Notes under the pieces: generated by a model
Databases searched by the model: none
What the model saw: only the letters and a program-made list of their open reading frames with translations
Told to the model about the DNA's origin: nothing
Source of the DNA: Alphaproteobacteria bacterium
Lineage (GTDB): Bacteria > Pseudomonadota > Alphaproteobacteria > Caulobacterales > Caulobacteraceae
NCBI GenBank assembly: GCA_018820205.1
Contig: JAHJOK010000006.1
Coordinates: forward strand, 1-64,000
Length of the DNA stretch: 64,000 nt
Direction of reading: 5' to 3'
In this document: positions 18,443 through 26,952 of the stretch, one piece after another
How positions within the stretch are numbered: the stretch's first letter is position 1
Layout of the letters: every line of letters starts with the position of its first letter
Position numbers and translations under genes: made by a program

Positions 18443-18855
18443 GCGTAGACCGAAACGCCGACAGCCCGCGCGGCGCGGGCCTGATCGACATCGAAGGTTG
18501 CAAGGCTGGCGCCGACCCTCTGCGCAGCAACGATATGAAGCGCATCGGGCGCACGAACGCCACCGTCGATGATGATCAACGCACGCGAACCTCGGTGGTC
18601 TCCAGCCTCAATCGGAAAGGCTCCGCCGAGGCGAGCGATCAATGCGTCGAGGGAGGCTTCGACAAGTGCGACCTTGCTGTCTTGAAGTTCGCCTCTGCGA
18701 GCCTTGGCTCGGATCGCGGCGCTGAACTCCGCAGCCGCCCAGTCGCTGATCAGCCACGTCTCGGGATTCCGCAGCATGCGCGCAGCATCATCCGAGCGCG
18801 CCTCCTCCTCGGTCAGTGCGGCGACCAGGACGCTGGTATCGAGGGAGACGATCAA
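18439..18855 (-). CDS. vapC: VapC-type PIN-domain toxin
   Basis: 138 aa from a TTG start at 18855 that overlaps the vapB stop (TTGA). PIN ribonucleases cut specific RNAs. The acidic quartet is visible: Asp in IVSLDTSVLVAAL, Glu in SDWAAAEFSAAI, Asp in VRAPDALHIVAAQ and Asp in LATFDVDQARAA. With all catalytic residues kept, an active nuclease is expected. The upstream in-frame extension to 18942 overlaps vapB and is not protein-like. Downstream it overlaps trpF by 4 bases. Confidence 0.88.
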   Translation of the reverse strand: MIVSLDTSVLVAALTEEEARSDDAARMLRNPETWLISDWAAAEFSAAIRAKARRGELQDSKVALVEASLDALIARLGGAFPIEAGDHRGSRALIIIDGGVRAPDALHIVAAQRVGASLATFDVDQARAARAVGVSVYA

Positions 18856-19106
18856 TACCGATAGTCTTCCCGCATCGCCTTGACCGTATCGGTGACACCC
18901 GACGTTTCCGTCTTCGCCGCCTCCCGGATGCTTCGCAGCCATTCCAGATCGATCTTGTGGGGCAGGTCGGCGGTCACCGGATCGATCGGTACGACTCGCG
19001 CGACCGGGCGGCCTCGCCGCGTGATGACTACAGCCTCGCCGTTCAGCATCCGATCGATCAGACGCGGCAACTGATCCTTGGCGTGGGCGATGGAGTATTC
19101 ACTCAT
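18852..19106 (-). CDS. vapB: Phd/YefM-type antitoxin
   Basis: 84 aa. The N-terminal DNA-binding fold reads YSIAHAKDQLPRLIDRMLNGEAVVITRRGRPVARVVPI, the Phd/YefM signature (split here over two strands and a helix). The charged C-terminal half would wrap the PIN toxin. It precedes vapC with stop/start overlap. A perfect palindrome 13 bases before its ATG is the expected autoregulatory operator. Confidence 0.88.
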   Translation of the reverse strand: MSEYSIAHAKDQLPRLIDRMLNGEAVVITRRGRPVARVVPIDPVTADLPHKIDLEWLRSIREAAKTETSGVTDTVKAMREDYRY

Positions 19107-19118
19107 GCGGACAAGATA

Positions 19119-19132
19119 GCCATCTAGATGGC
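19119..19132. promoter_or_regulatory. Palindromic operator upstream of vapBC
   Basis: GCCATCTAGATGGC is a perfect 14-base palindrome located 13 bases before the vapB ATG, in the 37-base space after the oxidoreductase gene. Phd/YefM antitoxins repress their own promoters through such dyads. Confidence 0.65.
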
Positions 19133-19143
19133 CATTGTCGAGA

Positions 19144-20358
19144 TCAAGCCCGATACAGATTCGCGTCGGGGTCGCCGCCGCCCCTGACCTCGGCCGCCAC
19201 GATCTGCGAGGCGATCACCGAATAGGTGATCCCGTTGCCGCCGAAGCCCATCACCGCCCACGCATGGGCCAGCCCCGGCACGGGTCCGATGCTGGGCAAG
19301 CCCGTCGTGCTCTCGCCGAAGGCGCCCGCCCAACTGTAGTCGATCTCGAACTCGACCTCGGGCAAAAGCCGCTTCAGCTTGCCGGCGATGGTCGCGCATT
19401 TGCGTTTCAGCTTCGCCGGGTCCTCGTGCACGGCCGGATCGGCCTCGTCCTCTCCGCCCACGATCAGCCGACCGTCGCTGCCCATGCGGAAATAGAGGTA
19501 TGGATCGGACGCCTCCCAGACCAGCATGTCGCGAAGCCACGCCGGGCATCGAGCGCGCGGCCTGGACGCCAGCGCCCATGTCGAGATCACTTGCGCGTCG
19601 GGCGTCGGCACGACCTTGGGGAACTCATAGCCGCAGCAGAACACGACCTTTCTGGCCCTGACCGCCACGCCCGCGTCGGTCGTCAACGTCACCCCGTCCG
19701 GATCGCCCAGAACGTCGAGCGCCTCGACCGGCGAATAGACCTTCGCCCCGTTGGCCACGGCCCGTCGCAGCAGTCCCGTCGCCAGCCGGGCCGGATCGGC
19801 GCTGGCCGAGCCGCCCGAGACGATCGCGCCGGTCCGGTCGATGCCGTAGATCTCTCGCAATTCGGCCGGGCCGGCATACCGGCTCTCCAGCCCCAGCGCG
19901 GCCCGCGCCTCGGCCTCCGCTTCCAGCGCTCGATGGCCATGGTCGTCGCCCGCCAGATACAGCGACCCCTTGTCCTTCAGGCCGCAGACGATCCGCTCCT
20001 CGACCACGATCCGTTTCAGGTCGTCCACCGCCGACCGCGACCGCCGATAGGCCCGCGCGGCATCCCGCGCGCCGATCTGTTTGCCCAGCGCCGTCAGCGG
20101 CAGGTCGATCTCCCACTGCAGCATGGCGGTCGAGGCCATGGTCGACCCCATCAGCGGCGGCCGGCGATCCAGCACGGCCACCGAATGGTCCCGGCTCAGT
20201 TCACGCGCCATGAAGGCCCCGCTGATCCCGGCGCCGACGATGCAGACATCGACGCTGATCGCCTTGGCCAGCGGCCGGACGGGCACGCCCAGGCCCGGAC
20301 TGTCGGCCCACACCGACCGGCCGGTCCTCAGGTCTCGCTTGATCGTGGCGCCGGTCAT
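19144..20358 (-). CDS. FAD-dependent oxidoreductase of the D-amino-acid oxidase family
   Basis: 404 aa from ATG 20358; the longer frame to 20454 runs into a repeat element. A dinucleotide-binding motif occurs near residue 40 (VDVCIVGAGISGAFMA) and the DAO fold continues to the C-terminal block VMGFGGNGITYSVIASQIV. Related proteins oxidise glycine, sarcosine or D-amino acids. A second block (PSIGPVPGLAHAWA) is typical. The substrate is not determined. A repeat element separates it from the pseudouridine synthase upstream. Confidence 0.88.
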   Translation of the reverse strand: MTGATIKRDLRTGRSVWADSPGLGVPVRPLAKAISVDVCIVGAGISGAFMARELSRDHSVAVLDRRPPLMGSTMASTAMLQWEIDLPLTALGKQIGARDAARAYRRSRSAVDDLKRIVVEERIVCGLKDKGSLYLAGDDHGHRALEAEAEARAALGLESRYAGPAELREIYGIDRTGAIVSGGSASADPARLATGLLRRAVANGAKVYSPVEALDVLGDPDGVTLTTDAGVAVRARKVVFCCGYEFPKVVPTPDAQVISTWALASRPRARCPAWLRDMLVWEASDPYLYFRMGSDGRLIVGGEDEADPAVHEDPAKLKRKCATIAGKLKRLLPEVEFEIDYSWAGAFGESTTGLPSIGPVPGLAHAWAVMGFGGNGITYSVIASQIVAAEVRGGGDPDANLYRA

Positions 20359-20374
20359 GCTCAGCTTTTTCCGT

Positions 20375-20498
20375 GCATCCCCGCCAAGGCGGGGACCCAG
20401 TTCTGCGGGATCGCCAGCCCCAAAGCTCTGAACACGGAAATTGATCCAACGCACCCGTGCCTCGCGAAAGCACTGGGTCCTCGCCTTCGCGGGGATGC
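20375..20498. repeat. Intergenic inverted-repeat element, family C
   Basis: The 27-base left end (20375-20401, starting GCATCCCCGCCAAGGCGGGG) and the complement of the right end (20472-20498) match at 25 of 27 positions. Each end also contains its own small hairpin (CCCCGCC/GGCGGGG). The 124-base element fills the space between the FAD oxidoreductase and the pseudouridine synthase. CCCCGCC-type elements of this kind are dispersed in many alphaproteobacterial genomes. Confidence 0.75.
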
Positions 20499-20505
20499 TC
20501 GGATT

Positions 20506-21240
20506 TTATGCGAACAGGCTGTCGATCTCGCCTTGCGTCGCCGCCCGCCACGCCCCGGGCGGCAGGTCCTCCGGCAGGGCCAGCATGCCCACCCGCTCGC
20601 GGTGCAGGGCCTCGACGTGGTTGTCCACGGCGGCGAACATCCGCCGCACCATGTGATAGCGGCCCTCGGTCACGGTCAGTCGCGCCTCGGTGGGTGACAG
20701 CACCTCCAGCACGGCGGGGGCCAGCGGCTTGTCCTCGCCCTCCAGCACCAGTCCGCCCGCTTCGAACACCGCGGCCTCGGTTCCCGTCAGCGGCCGGGCC
20801 AAGGTCGCGCGATAGACCTTGGCGACATGGCGTTTGGGCGAGATCACCCGGTGCAGCAGGTCGCCGTCGTCAGTCAGCAGCAGCAGGCCGGATGTTTCCT
20901 TGTCCAGCCGCCCGATGGTCGAGATGGCCGGATCGCGCCGGCGCCACCGGTCGGGCAGGACGTCATAGACCAGGGCCCCATCCTCCTTGTGCGAACAGGT
21001 CATGCCCAGGGGCTTGTTCAGGATCAGAACCAGCCCGGCCGGCGGGTCCAGCGGCCGGCCGTCGATCCGCATCCGATCGGTCAGATCCGGCGTCACCGCG
21101 ATCCGCCTGGACACATCGGTCAGGTCGACGCCGTCCAGCACGATCCCCCCGACCTTGCCCAGCCGCGCGATCTCGCTCCGCGAGCCGTAGCCCATGGAGC
21201 CGAGCAGCTTGTCCACCCTGACGCTCTTCACTTTCGTCAC
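20506..21240 (-). CDS. RsuA/RluB-family rRNA pseudouridine synthase
   Basis: 244 aa from GTG 21240 with a GGTGGGA ribosome site just upstream; the frame extending to 21438 lies in a repeat element. An S4 RNA-binding domain (VRVDKLLGSMGYGSRSEIARL) is followed by the synthase domain with catalytic Asp in GRLDKETSGLLLLTDDG, KVYRATLARPL, and the C-terminal EGRYHMVRRMFAAV. It makes pseudouridine in small- or large-subunit rRNA. RsuA versus RluB/E/F cannot be settled from sequence alone. Confidence 0.92.
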   Translation of the reverse strand: MTKVKSVRVDKLLGSMGYGSRSEIARLGKVGGIVLDGVDLTDVSRRIAVTPDLTDRMRIDGRPLDPPAGLVLILNKPLGMTCSHKEDGALVYDVLPDRWRRRDPAISTIGRLDKETSGLLLLTDDGDLLHRVISPKRHVAKVYRATLARPLTGTEAAVFEAGGLVLEGEDKPLAPAVLEVLSPTEARLTVTEGRYHMVRRMFAAVDNHVEALHRERVGMLALPEDLPPGAWRAATQGEIDSLFA

Positions 21241-21251
21241 AATCCCACCGC

Positions 21252-21385
21252 CGTCATCCTCGGACTTGATCCGAGGATCGGATTGTCCGCACGCAGGACA
21301 GCGGTGGTATCGCACGGAGCCGGCCCTGCGCGCGTCGTCGCACCAGACCCGGCACGTTCGGTCCCGATCAAGTCGGAGGATGACG
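21252..21385. repeat. Intergenic inverted-repeat element, family A copy 1
   Basis: Left end CGTCATCCTCGGACTTGATC (21252-21271) and the complement of 21366-21385 match at 19 of 20. The left end also contains the nested hairpin CTCGGA/TCCGAG. A second copy lies at 41459-41558. It fills the space between the RsmC-like gene and the pseudouridine synthase. Confidence 0.8.
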
Positions 21386-21403
21386 AAAGGGAAAAGGCGG
21401 TCT

Positions 21404-22303
21404 TCACTTGACCGCCTCGAACAGCTTGTAGCCGCCACCGTCAGCGGTCGGCGCCACCCGCTTGAACGCCTCTTTCAGCTCTGCCTCGTATGGCAGGTGC
21501 CGGTTGGCCACGAGCCACAGCACCCCGCCCTTCTTCAGCATCTCGGCGGCCTTCCTGATGAAGGCCTGACCCAGCCGCCGGTCCTCGGCCCCGCCGTCGT
21601 GGAAAGGCGGGTTCGACACGATGAAATCCAGATCGCCCGCCGCCTCCAGCGTCTGCACATCGGCCCATTCGAAGGTCGCCCTCGCGTCCTCGACGTTCTT
21701 CTTCGCCGCCTCGACGGCGCGCCGATCCAGATCGATCAGCCGCAGCGAGGTCACGGCTTCCGACCGCAGCACGACGGTCGCCAGCGCCCCGTATCCGCAG
21801 CCCAGATCGGCCCCCGCGCCCTTCAGCGCCGGCATGTGCGTAGCCAGTTGCGCCGAGCCTGCATCGATCCGGTCCCAGGCGAACACGCCCGGTTGCGACC
21901 AGGCGTCCAATCCCTCGACGATTTGCAAAGCTCCCGCAGAGATCGCCGCGTCCAGCCCGGTCTCGGCGCCGGTCTTGATGACGACGCAGCGGCGATGGTG
22001 GGCCTTGGCCGTCTCCCCGACCTCAAGGCCGAAGGCCTGAAGCTCCTTCTTCAGCCGCGATCCGCCCTTGTCCTTGGCGGCCATGACGTCCAGCCGCCCG
22101 CCGACCTTCAGCGCCCTGAGCGCCTGCGCCAGGGTGTAGCGCCGCTCCAGCACGCCGGGCGGGGCATAGACCATGGCCGTCTCGACCGAACCGTCAGCCA
22201 AGGCCTCCAGGGCGGTCGAGCCGGTAATCAGCGGGGAGGTCTGGGTCGCCGCGCCCGGCGGATCGAACACCCGCGGAGGGCGGCCATAAAGGATGCCGGT
22301 CAA
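21404..22303 (-). CDS. RsmC-like 16S rRNA (guanine-N2) methyltransferase
   Basis: 299 aa from TTG 22303, which overlaps the thiolase stop (TTGA). The N-terminal half is the pseudo-methyltransferase region ([30 protein letters not shown]). The C-terminal half has SAM motif I ([15 protein letters not shown]) and the N2-guanine motif NPPFHDGG. RsmC-type enzymes methylate G1207 of 16S rRNA; RlmG is the alternative. The frame upstream of TTG is antisense-like and overlaps the thiolase. Confidence 0.88.
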   Translation of the reverse strand: MTGILYGRPPRVFDPPGAATQTSPLITGSTALEALADGSVETAMVYAPPGVLERRYTLAQALRALKVGGRLDVMAAKDKGGSRLKKELQAFGLEVGETAKAHHRRCVVIKTGAETGLDAAISAGALQIVEGLDAWSQPGVFAWDRIDAGSAQLATHMPALKGAGADLGCGYGALATVVLRSEAVTSLRLIDLDRRAVEAAKKNVEDARATFEWADVQTLEAAGDLDFIVSNPPFHDGGAEDRRLGQAFIRKAAEMLKKGGVLWLVANRHLPYEAELKEAFKRVAPTADGGGYKLFEAVK

Positions 22304-23475
22304 GCGCGCTCCACGCACAGGGCCACGCCCATGCCGCCGCCGATGCACAGGGTCGCCAGACCCTTCTTCAGTCCCTCGCGCTTCAGCTCGTGCAGCAGTG
22401 TGGTCAGGATGCGGGCGCCGGACGCGCCGATCGGATGGCCGATGGCGATGGCGCCGCCGTTGACGTTCACCTTGGCCGGGTCGAGACCCAGTTCCTTCAG
22501 CACGCACAGGCTCTGGGCGGCGAAGGCTTCGTTGGATTCGACCCGGTCCAGATCGGCGACGGTCCAGCCGGCCTTCTCCAGCGCCTTCTTCGAGGCCGGG
22601 ATCGGACCCGTGCCCATGATCGCCGGATCGACGCCGGCGGTGGCCCAGGAACGAATGGTGGCCAGCGGCTCGATGCCGCGCACCTTCGCCTCATCGGCCG
22701 ACATCAGGACCAAGGCCGCCGCGCCGTCGTTCAGGCCCGAGGCGTTGGCCGCCGTCACCGACCCCTCCTTGTTGAAGGCGGGGCGCAGTTTTTCCATGGA
22801 TTCCAGGGTCGCGCCGTGACGGATGTATTCGTCCTTGTCGACCGTGACGTCGCCCTTCTTGCCCGGGATCACGACCGGGACGATCTCCTCGTCGAACTTG
22901 CCGGCGTTCTGGGCCGCCTCGGCCTTGTGCTGGCTGGCCAGGGCGAAGGCGTCCTGATCGGCGCGGCTGATCTGGAATTTCTCGGCGATGTTCTCGGCCG
23001 TCTGGCCCATGTGATAGCCGTTGAAGGCGTCCCACAGACCGTCCTTGATCATGGTGTCGGTCAGGGAGATGTCGCCCATCTTCTGGCCGCCGCGCAGATA
23101 CTGGGCGTGGGGCGCCAGGCTCATGCTCTCCTGACCGCCGGCGACGATCACCTTCGCATCGCCCATGGCGATCTGCTGGTAGCCGAGCGCCACGGCGCGT
23201 AGTCCCGAACCGCAGATCTGGTTCAGGCTCCAAGCCGGGGTCTCTTTCGGAATGCCGGCGCCCATCGCGGCCTGACGCGCCGGACCCTGACCGGCGGCGG
23301 CCTGCAGCACATGGCCCAGGATGACCTCATCGACATCGGAGGGGGCGACGCCGGCGCGTTCCAGCGCCGCCTTGATGGCGATCTCACCCAGTTTGGAGGC
23401 GGGCAGGCTGGACAATCCGCCCAGGAAGGAACCGACCGGAGTGCGGGCGGCGGAGACGATGACGACGTCGGTCAT
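22300..23475 (-). CDS. phaA: Acetyl-CoA acetyltransferase (thiolase)
   Basis: 391 aa. Condenses two acetyl-CoA to acetoacetyl-CoA or the reverse. The nucleophilic Cys is in [15 protein letters not shown] near residue 89, His in [12 protein letters not shown] and the second Cys in [17 protein letters not shown]. It has an AAGGA ribosome site before ATG 23475. Length and motifs match PhaA/AtoB. PhaR lies 1 kb away, which favours a polyhydroxybutyrate role, although ketone-body or leucine breakdown would also use it. Confidence 0.93.
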   Translation of the reverse strand: MTDVVIVSAARTPVGSFLGGLSSLPASKLGEIAIKAALERAGVAPSDVDEVILGHVLQAAAGQGPARQAAMGAGIPKETPAWSLNQICGSGLRAVALGYQQIAMGDAKVIVAGGQESMSLAPHAQYLRGGQKMGDISLTDTMIKDGLWDAFNGYHMGQTAENIAEKFQISRADQDAFALASQHKAEAAQNAGKFDEEIVPVVIPGKKGDVTVDKDEYIRHGATLESMEKLRPAFNKEGSVTAANASGLNDGAAALVLMSADEAKVRGIEPLATIRSWATAGVDPAIMGTGPIPASKKALEKAGWTVADLDRVESNEAFAAQSLCVLKELGLDPAKVNVNGGAIAIGHPIGASGARILTTLLHELKREGLKKGLATLCIGGGMGVALCVERA

Positions 23476-23657
23476 GAGGCTATCCTTTATCGGCGCTCAA
23501 CGAACGGGAGCCCCGTTAGGCTGCTGGAAACTTTGCGTGGCGTTTCTGCCGCATCCGGCGCGTTTCGTCACGCGCCGCCACCCCGTTCAGGTGAAAGTCA
23601 TCCCGCGACCCCATTATTCGGGGAACGACAGGCAGAACTGCCGAGTTGGGTGGGACG

Positions 23658-24368
23658 ATGCTGAACACGCTGAAACGCCACGCCGCACGTTTGTGCACGC
23701 CGGACGAGATCGATCTGGCCGAGCACTATCAGAGCCCGTCCGAACACACGGCCGATCTTGTCGTGCATGTCGTCGGCCTGACCCTGGCGGCGGTCGGCGG
23801 GATCGTGCTGGCGGTTCTGTCGGCGATCTACGGCGGCGTCGGCGCGGCCACGGCGACGGCCATCTACGCCCTGTGTCTGGTCGCCATGCTGACCTGTTCG
23901 ACGGTCTACAACCTGACCCGCCCGTGCAAGGCGCGTCCCGTGCTGCGCCGCCTGGACGAGGCGGCGATCTTCCTGATGATCGCCGGCAGCTACACCCCTT
24001 TCACGACGCAGCGGTTCGAGGGCGGCTGGGCCGTCGGCTTCACCATCGTCGTCTGGTCCATCGCCTTTGCCGGCGTGGCGGCCAAGCTGGTGGCGCCGCG
24101 CATTTCCGACGCCTTCTGGAGCGCGGTCTACGCCGTGTTCGGCTGGCTGGCGGTCATCGCGCTGAAGCCGATGATCGACACCGTGCATCCGATCGCCCTG
24201 GCGCTGCTGATCCTCGGCGGGGTGATCTACACGGCTGGCGTGTTCTTCTTCATCTCGCCCAAATTGAAGTATCGCCGGGCGATCTGGCACGGTTTCGTGG
24301 TGGCGGGCGCGGGCGTGCATTGGGCCGCCGTTCTGGTCGGCGTCGTCCTGGCCCCCAACTTCGCTTGA
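23658..24368 (+). CDS. Hemolysin III / PAQR-family membrane protein
   Basis: 236 aa from ATG 23658 with a GGTGGGA site. Seven predicted membrane segments. The family blocks are EHYQSPSEHTADLVVHVVGL, AGSYTPFTTQ and GAGVHWAAVLVG, with His, Ser and Asp/Glu residues that form a metal site in PAQR proteins. Bacterial members are annotated hemolysin III, but their true function (membrane fluidity or a hydrolase activity) is unsettled. It is divergent from phaA. The 182-base space between them holds four small hairpins. Confidence 0.88.
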   Translation: MLNTLKRHAARLCTPDEIDLAEHYQSPSEHTADLVVHVVGLTLAAVGGIVLAVLSAIYGGVGAATATAIYALCLVAMLTCSTVYNLTRPCKARPVLRRLDEAAIFLMIAGSYTPFTTQRFEGGWAVGFTIVVWSIAFAGVAAKLVAPRISDAFWSAVYAVFGWLAVIALKPMIDTVHPIALALLILGGVIYTAGVFFFISPKLKYRRAIWHGFVVAGAGVHWAAVLVGVVLAPNFA

Positions 24369-24456
24369 CAGGCTGATCCGACACGAATGCGTCACAACCA
24401 CTGGCGCGCGGCTTCGCGCTGCGGGATAAACACCGCATAGCAACAAGGACACCCAA

Positions 24457-25122
24457 GTGGCCGACAGCAACACACCGGGCGGAAAAACCAGGGACGGCTC
24501 CAGAAATGGAGACGCCGTCGTTATCAAGAAGTACGCGAACCGCAGGCTCTACAACACCTCGACCTCGGCCTATGTCACCCTGGACGATCTGGCCAAGATG
24601 GTCCGCGAGGGCGTCGATTTCGTCGTCTTCGACGCCAAGACCAACGAGGAGCTGACCCGTCAGATCCTGACCCAGATCATCTTCGAAGAAGAAAGCCGCG
24701 GCCAGGCCCTGTTGCCGGTCCAGTTCCTGCGCCAGCTGATCGGCTTCTATGGCGGCCAGATGGAGGGCGTCCTGCCCAGCTATCTGGAGATGTCGCTTGA
24801 GAATTTCTCGCGCCAGCAGGAACAGTTCCGCGACCAGATGACCAAGGCCTTCGGCGCCACGCCGGCGACCGGCCTGATGGGCGGCGGCATGATGGAGGCG
24901 GCGGTCAAGCAGAACATGGCCGTGTTCCAGAACGCGATGAAAATGTTCCCCGCCTTCGCCTATGGCAAGGCCGACGCCGACGCCCCATCGTCTGCAGCCG
25001 ACGGCCCGGGGGCCGGAGCCGGGTCCGGCGCGGCCCTGGACGAGATGCGGCGGCAGATGGACGAAATGCGGGCCCAGATCGACCGGATCGCCGGGTCTCC
25101 GCCGAGCTCCGGCAAGCCGTGA
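24457..25122 (+). CDS. phaR: Polyhydroxyalkanoate synthesis regulator PhaR
   Basis: 221 aa from GTG 24457 with AAGGA upstream. The N-terminal PHB/PHA DNA-binding domain reads VVIKKYANRRLYNTSTSAYVTLDDLAKMV, followed by the PHB accumulation regulatory domain (RQILTQIIFEEESRG, LLPVQFLRQLIGFYGGQ). The C-terminus is an extended Met/Gln-rich helix. PhaR binds PHB granules and represses phasin genes until polymer forms. The nearby thiolase supports the role. Confidence 0.93.
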   Translation: MADSNTPGGKTRDGSRNGDAVVIKKYANRRLYNTSTSAYVTLDDLAKMVREGVDFVVFDAKTNEELTRQILTQIIFEEESRGQALLPVQFLRQLIGFYGGQMEGVLPSYLEMSLENFSRQQEQFRDQMTKAFGATPATGLMGGGMMEAAVKQNMAVFQNAMKMFPAFAYGKADADAPSSAADGPGAGAGSGAALDEMRRQMDEMRAQIDRIAGSPPSSGKP

Positions 25123-25466
25123 CCGACGGCGTCCGCCCCGTTGGGCCTGTCATGGGCCGCGATCGACGCGACGCCCAGAGGCGCGAAACCGAGCGCCGCG
25201 CCGGCTCGACCAGCCGGGAACTGGTTCCCGTCTCGAAGGCGCCGGACACGGGCCCCGACCCGGCAAGCCCTGCCGCCTCGAACGCTCCGCTGGATCCCGG
25301 CGCCGCCTTCGCGGCGCAGATGATGGGTCAGACGGGTCAGCGAAAGGGCCTCAAGGGCGGGCCACCCGTGCTCGACGCGGCCCGCGCCACCTATCTGGGC
25401 GCCGAATATACGGGTGAAAAGAACCGTCGACCGTCCGCAGGCGTGATCAAGAAGACCGATCTCTGA
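25119..25466 (+). CDS. Conserved-looking small basic protein of unknown function
   Basis: 115 aa from GTG 25119 that overlaps the phaR stop (GTGA), implying coupled translation. Polar and Pro/Ala-rich. The C-terminal half looks ordered (PGAAFAAQMMGQTGQRKG, PVLDAARATYLGAEYTG). No family recognised, but the arrangement and codon use look like a real gene. Confidence 0.7.
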   Translation: MTDGVRPVGPVMGRDRRDAQRRETERRAGSTSRELVPVSKAPDTGPDPASPAASNAPLDPGAAFAAQMMGQTGQRKGLKGGPPVLDAARATYLGAEYTGEKNRRPSAGVIKKTDL

Positions 25467-25531
25467 TCCCGGCCTGGACTGGCCCGGCCCTTGCAGCGCG
25501 ACAGGCGAACATCCGCCTTTCGGACGCCGCC

Positions 25532-25603
25532 ATGACCCTCGCCCTCGCCGCCCGCACCTTTGACGTGTTCGTCGTCTCGCTGATTTTCGCGGCGCTGATC
25601 TGA
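25532..25603 (+). CDS. Possible 23-residue hydrophobic peptide
   Basis: ATG 25532 opens a frame for MTLALAARTFDVFVVSLIFA and three more residues, which would be a single membrane span. No good ribosome site is seen. Included because nothing else explains the space between the small basic protein and the convergent membrane gene; it may be spurious. Confidence 0.2.
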   Translation: MTLALAARTFDVFVVSLIFAALI

Positions 25604-25612
25604 CGGCGCGCC

Positions 25613-26035
25613 TCAGCCGCCGCCGAACTCCAGGTCCTTGCGGGCCGAGATGATGGTGACGATGAACCCGGCCAGCACGTCCAGCATGACCATGGTCACG
25701 ATCAGGAAGAAGGTCGAGGTCGCGAACCCGCGCACCAGCAGGAACTCGACCAGGCAGATCACGAACAGGATCATCGACAGGGCGTGATTGACGATCGCGA
25801 CCTTCTGGCTGGAGGTCGACTTCAACAGCTCGAAGAACAGCAGGATCAGCGACAGGAACAGGATCAGGTCGCCGATCCCCACGTTCCAGCTGGCGCCCGA
25901 GGTCATCGGGATCGAGAACATCGACTGACGCAGCGCCTCGTCGGCCGCCGCCACGCCCCCGCCGCCGATGCCTGTCAGCACGACGATATTGTAGAGGATC
26001 ACGGGGATGACCAGCAGGGGCAGGGCGATCAGCAT
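25613..26035 (-). CDS. Small integral membrane protein of unknown function
   Basis: 140 aa with four hydrophobic segments: LIALPLLVIPVILYNIVVL, VGIGDLILFLSLILLFFELL, ALSMILFVICLVEFLLVRG and TFFLIVTMVMLDVLAGFIVT. The first loop is periplasmic-like and Gly/Ala-rich. It ends in ARKDLEFGGG. No family name is given with confidence. It is convergent with the preceding small genes. Confidence 0.75.
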   Translation of the reverse strand: MLIALPLLVIPVILYNIVVLTGIGGGGVAAADEALRQSMFSIPMTSGASWNVGIGDLILFLSLILLFFELLKSTSSQKVAIVNHALSMILFVICLVEFLLVRGFATSTFFLIVTMVMLDVLAGFIVTIISARKDLEFGGG

Positions 26036-26144
26036 GGGTCGGTCCTCGCGCAGGTTCGGTCAACGGCCGAGCTTGTTAACGATACATAGCTCGCTTCGCT
26101 CCATACCGCTACGCTGTGACAATCTTTGAGCACGCGGACGATTG

Positions 26145-26876
26145 TCAGAACTCGGTGACGTCTCCCGGACGGCGCGCACGCGACTTCAGCCACATCACGC
26201 CGAGTATGTCCGACACCGAGGCTCTCAGTCTGCCCCAGTTGGTGTATTTCGACCGGCCCGTCTCGCGGTGACGATGCCCGATCGGCAAGTAGCGGTTCTC
26301 GTAGCCCTCGCGGATCATCAGGGCCGGCAGATAACGGTGGACGTGATCGAAATAGGGAAGCCTCAGAAAGACGTCGCGGCGGAAGGCCTTCAGGCCGCAA
26401 CCGGTGTCGTCCGCATCATCGCCGAGCAGGCGCTTTCTGATCCGGTTGGCCCAGCGCGACGCCCACAGCTTGGCCTCGGAATCCTGACGTTTCTGCCGGA
26501 CGCCGCCGATCAGGGCGACCTGGGGCGGCGCGGCCACAAGGGCGTCGGCCAGCTTCGGCGCGTCGGCCGGCGGGTTCTGGCCGTCGCCGTCCAGGGTCAC
26601 CACGATCGCGCCTCGCGCCGCCAGGACGCCGGTCCGCACCGCCCGGCTCTGGCCCGCATTGGTCGCGTGGGCGAGAACCCGCAATGTGGGCAGTTCGGCG
26701 GACAGGGCGCGCAACTCCGCCAGGGTCGTGTCCCGGCTGGCGTCGTCGACGAAGATGATCTCGTGAGCCCGTCCGGCGAAGGCCTGGGCGATCTCGCGGG
26801 CCAGGGCGGCGCCCGCGCCGGCCTCGTCATGCACCGGAACGACGATGGAGATTTCGGGGTGTCCTGCGATTTGCAT
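26145..26876 (-). CDS. GT2 glycosyltransferase, polyprenyl-phosphate sugar type
   Basis: 243 aa from ATG 26876. GT-A fold with EISIVVPVHDEAGAG, FVDDASRDTTLAEL, the acidic DGDGQNPP and the RHRETGRSKYTNWGRL block typical of ArnC/DPM-like transferases that load a sugar onto undecaprenyl phosphate. It lacks the C-terminal membrane pair of ArnC. It is divergent from an ArnT-like transferase, which uses exactly such lipid-linked sugar donors, so the two probably form donor synthesis plus transfer. Confidence 0.88.
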   Translation of the reverse strand: MQIAGHPEISIVVPVHDEAGAGAALAREIAQAFAGRAHEIIFVDDASRDTTLAELRALSAELPTLRVLAHATNAGQSRAVRTGVLAARGAIVVTLDGDGQNPPADAPKLADALVAAPPQVALIGGVRQKRQDSEAKLWASRWANRIRKRLLGDDADDTGCGLKAFRRDVFLRLPYFDHVHRYLPALMIREGYENRYLPIGHRHRETGRSKYTNWGRLRASVSDILGVMWLKSRARRPGDVTEF

Positions 26877-26952
26877 CCTGGCTCTGTAGCCCCAATTCCC
26901 GCTCTCGCGCCACGGCTGACGGCCGGGCGACAGCCGTGTTAGGAACGCTTCC

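Noticed and set aside
20359..20454. Longer N-terminus of the FAD oxidoreductase
   Set aside because: The extension is encoded by the inverted-repeat element and is not homologous to the family; ATG 20358 gives the expected start.
21241..21438. Longer N-terminus of the pseudouridine synthase
   Set aside because: The extension lies in the family A repeat element; GTG 21240 has a proper ribosome site.
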